Source: a virus
IMG/VR virus record: IMGVR_UViG_3300048123_000007
Coordinates: 1 to 22,569 of that record
Reading direction: 5' to 3' (one strand)
DNA: 22,569 nt
Positions 20,372 to 22,569 of this stretch are shown one piece after another. A model generated the notes under the pieces. It did not search any database and was not told where the DNA came from. It saw only the letters and a program-made list of their open reading frames with translations. The position numbers and the translations under genes were made by a program. Within the stretch, counting starts at the first letter, position 1; every line of letters starts with the position of its first letter.

Positions 20372-21912
20372 TGGCTATACAGTATCAAACATTTCCTATA
20401 GAATTTAAAGGGGGTCTTATTTCAAACCTAAGCCCTCTTCAACAGGGTGTGAATGCTGTAGGATCAGCCTCTATTTTAGAGAACTTTGAACCATCTACAA
20501 GTGGGGGGTACTCTAAAGTAAAAGGTTTTACTAAGTTTGATACAACAGTTTTACCGGGGTCAGGGGATGTTTTACTTACTAAGGTATTAGGTCTTAACTT
20601 TGTTTTAGCGGCTAGGGCTGATGGTGGTGTTACTAAATACTACGAAAGTCAAGGAAGTGGGTGGACTTTAAGAGGAACCGCTGCTTCTTTAGGCCAAAGA
20701 GTTCGTTTTGTTGATGTCACATTGGGCGGTAAAAAGAAAACTATATTAGTGGATGGAGTTAACTTTCCATCTATTTATAATGACACTGATGACACCTTTA
20801 CTTTTTTATCAGCTTCTAACTCTCCAGACATTGCTGCATCATCAGATACAGAGTTCTTTAAAAATCATTTTTTCTTTGCTAGTGGTGCTAACCTTGTATT
20901 CAGCGCCCCCTTTGATGAAACAGATTTTTCTGCAGCTAATGGTGCTGGTAGCCTTTCTCTAGGTTCTGAAATAGAGGGCTTAAAAGTATTTAGAGATCAG
21001 CTTATAATTTTTACTAAAAGGTCTATACATAAGCTTGTCGGTAATAGTGTTTCAGATTTTAATTTATCTCCTATAACACTGGATATTGGTTGTACTGCAA
21101 AAGAGACTATTCAAGAAGTTGGTGGAGATATTATGTACCTATCCTCTGATGGGATTAGGTTATTATCTGCTACTGATAGAATTGGTGATTTCGGTTTAGC
21201 TGTTGCATCTGCCCCTATTAAAAAAGATACAGAGTATTTTCTAAAACTTGCTAATAATTTTTCCTCTTTAGTTATAAGGGAAAAAGCCCAGTATAGAATA
21301 TTTGGTTATAACGCAGCTACTCCCTCAGACTTATCACCCGGACTACTTGCAACAAAGTTTTCCGCTCAAGGCGCAGACTCTATAGCTTGGGCTACATTAA
21401 GGGGGATGAAGGTAAACGTATCTGACAGCCAAATTACTGGAAACTCTGAAACTATCGTATTTGGTAATGACTCAGGATACGTTTATAAGATGGAGTTTGG
21501 ATCTAGTTTTGACTCTGAAAACATAAGGTGTGTTTATGAATCTCCTTATATGCCCATTCAAGATCCTCAAATAAGAAAAACTTTTTACAGAGTTACTACC
21601 TATGTAGAACCCACAGCCGTACTTAGTTTAGATATAAACTTATCATATGATTTTGCTGGTCAAGGAAAAGGTACTACGATTGATCCCCCTACAAGCACTC
21701 TTGTAAGTACGGCGGGTGCAGTATCTTTATATGGCGCTCCGACTTCTATTTACAATACATCTACCTATGGTAGTTTTGCTGACAGGATTTATGAAACATT
21801 TGCGCTAGGTAGTGGTAAGACGGTTTCAATTAGGTATGAAGATGACTCTACTAACCCAACATTTAAATTAGACACTGCAGTGTTAGAATTTAGAACTAAC
21901 GAAAGACAGTAA
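20371..21912 (+). CDS. Packaged-DNA stabilisation / tail hub protein (P22 gp10-like)
   Basis: The product has 513 residues, similar in size to P22 gp10 (about 470). The N-terminus (PIEFKGGLISNLSPLQQGVNAVGSA, then LENFEPSTSGGYSKVKGFTKF) matches the start of hub proteins that sit below the adaptor. The rest is a beta-propeller-like series of strands, with VLVDGV/LVDGVNFPSIYN near 125-140, FFKNHFFFASG near 163, the L-x-x-F-R-D-Q-L-I-I-F-T-K-R-S-I-H-K-L stretch near 205-222 and MYLSSDGIRLLSATD near 255-270. It closes the portal channel and carries the tail tip and spikes. The order adaptor-hub-fibre fits a P22-like tail machine. Confidence 0.82.
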   Translation: MAIQYQTFPIEFKGGLISNLSPLQQGVNAVGSASILENFEPSTSGGYSKVKGFTKFDTTVLPGSGDVLLTKVLGLNFVLAARADGGVTKYYESQGSGWTLRGTAASLGQRVRFVDVTLGGKKKTILVDGVNFPSIYNDTDDTFTFLSASNSPDIAASSDTEFFKNHFFFASGANLVFSAPFDETDFSAANGAGSLSLGSEIEGLKVFRDQLIIFTKRSIHKLVGNSVSDFNLSPITLDIGCTAKETIQEVGGDIMYLSSDGIRLLSATDRIGDFGLAVASAPIKKDTEYFLKLANNFSSLVIREKAQYRIFGYNAATPSDLSPGLLATKFSAQGADSIAWATLRGMKVNVSDSQITGNSETIVFGNDSGYVYKMEFGSSFDSENIRCVYESPYMPIQDPQIRKTFYRVTTYVEPTAVLSLDINLSYDFAGQGKGTTIDPPTSTLVSTAGAVSLYGAPTSIYNTSTYGSFADRIYETFALGSGKTVSIRYEDDSTNPTFKLDTAVLEFRTNERQ

Positions 21913-21924
21913 GGACAAACTAAA

Positions 21925-22569
21925 ATGGCAGGATATACAAGACAAGATACTACAGGTCAGATAGCTAATGGTGAAGCTATTGACGCTGATGACATTAATG
22001 CTGAGTTTAATGCTGTTCAATCTGCTTTCACTGGTGCATCTGGTCATAATCACGATCCTAGTTTATCTGACTCAGGAGCGCCTATTGAGAAGGTTGGCCC
22101 TGCAGGACAAATTACGGTAAACTCAACTCAAGTGTTACCTAATGGTGATAACACTATAGATCTTGGTGGTTCAACGTCTAGTGCCAGATTTAAAAATGGT
22201 AGATTTGGCTCTACTGTCTCAGCGGCTACTCTTGATGGGGATACTGTAGTAGCTGGTAGTAGTGGTTATATGACCCTTACAGATAATGAGTTAGATGTTT
22301 CATCAGGTAACCTTCTTGTAGATGTCGCTGGTGATATAACATTAGATGTAGCTGGCGGTAACATTCTTCTAAAAGATGCAGGTTCTGACTTTGGTAGTTT
22401 AAATAATGCATCTGGCAATATGACTATCAGATCTGGTACTACAGATGCGGTGGTATTTAGTGATGCTAATGCTGACTTTCAAGGTACTCTAGATGTAACA
22501 CTTGCTGCAACTTTAGATAACGATTTAACTGTTGCTGGTAATGTATCTTTTAGCAATGCTACTAATACT
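21925..22569 (+). CDS. Tail fibre protein, 5' part (runs off the window)
   Basis: The frame is open from an ATG 12 nt after the hub stop (GGACAAAC just upstream) through the window end, 215 codons with no stop. Residues 1-60 (GYTRQDTTGQIANGEAIDADDINAEFNAVQSAF, then SGHNHDPSLSDSGAPIEKVG) are the N-terminal fibre module known from many marine phages, including the H-N-H-D motif. It is followed by beta repeats such as VLPNGDNTIDLGGS, then DVSSGNLLVDVAGDI and ITLDVAGGNILLKDAG, the typical shaft of trimeric fibres. The receptor-binding tip and any C-terminal chaperone domain are beyond the window. Confidence 0.85.
   Translation, partial: MAGYTRQDTTGQIANGEAIDADDINAEFNAVQSAFTGASGHNHDPSLSDSGAPIEKVGPAGQITVNSTQVLPNGDNTIDLGGSTSSARFKNGRFGSTVSAATLDGDTVVAGSSGYMTLTDNELDVSSGNLLVDVAGDITLDVAGGNILLKDAGSDFGSLNNASGNMTIRSGTTDAVVFSDANADFQGTLDVTLAATLDNDLTVAGNVSFSNATNT

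Overview
This window is the packaging, head and tail-machine module of a tailed bacteriophage genome (or an integrated or metagenome-assembled copy of one). All coding genes lie on the + strand, are packed tightly, and often share start/stop bases. The base composition is moderately AT-rich and translation starts include GTG and TTG. No tail tape measure, sheath or tube gene is present. A P22 gp4-like adaptor followed by a P22 gp10-like hub points to a short-tailed (podovirus-type) phage. Several proteins have the look of families I know from marine phages of alphaproteobacteria and cyanobacteria. A phage-borne DUF1127 gene at the left edge fits a proteobacterial, most likely alphaproteobacterial, host. 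This assignment is inference from family resemblance, not a database result.

Layout. (1) 1-778: a DUF1127 micro-protein behind a hairpin that can mask its ribosome binding site, a possible small exported peptide, and a protein with a C-terminal membrane segment. (2) 775-3040: a TerS-like protein, a second helix-turn-helix/coiled-coil protein, and the large terminase, which overlaps the second gene by 131 nt and has no ATG start. (3) 3043-9050: portal, a small helical protein, a 903-residue multidomain protein carrying what looks like a 'large polyvalent protein' domain, and the scaffold. (4) 9051-10386: the major capsid gene as its own transcription unit, with a sigma70-like promoter overlapped by a palindrome, a structured leader, and a strong intrinsic terminator. 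(5) 10415-16158: a decoration-like protein, a fibre-like protein, three tandem beta-propeller paralogues, a helical protein of unknown role and a small protein. (6) 16170-22569: a 1025-residue Ser/Thr/Val-rich repeat protein with an embedded LamG-like lectin domain, a 36-residue peptide, an Ig-like fibre-type protein, the adaptor, the gp10-like hub and the start of a tail fibre gene.

How they work together: the terminase pumps DNA through the portal into a scaffolded capsid. The decoration protein stabilises the shell, and the adaptor and gp10-like hub close the portal. An unusually large set of putative surface proteins (three propellers, a lectin-bearing stalk, fibre-like proteins and a tail fibre) would handle host recognition.

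The most interesting items are the 903-residue protein with a candidate polyvalent/effector domain encoded among head genes, the phage DUF1127 gene with its RBS hairpin, the isolated capsid transcription unit, and the triplicated propellers. No tRNA, rRNA, CRISPR array, insertion sequence, integrase, polymerase, recognisable endolysin or DNA-replication gene is seen. The longest gene-free stretch is the 220-nt capsid leader.
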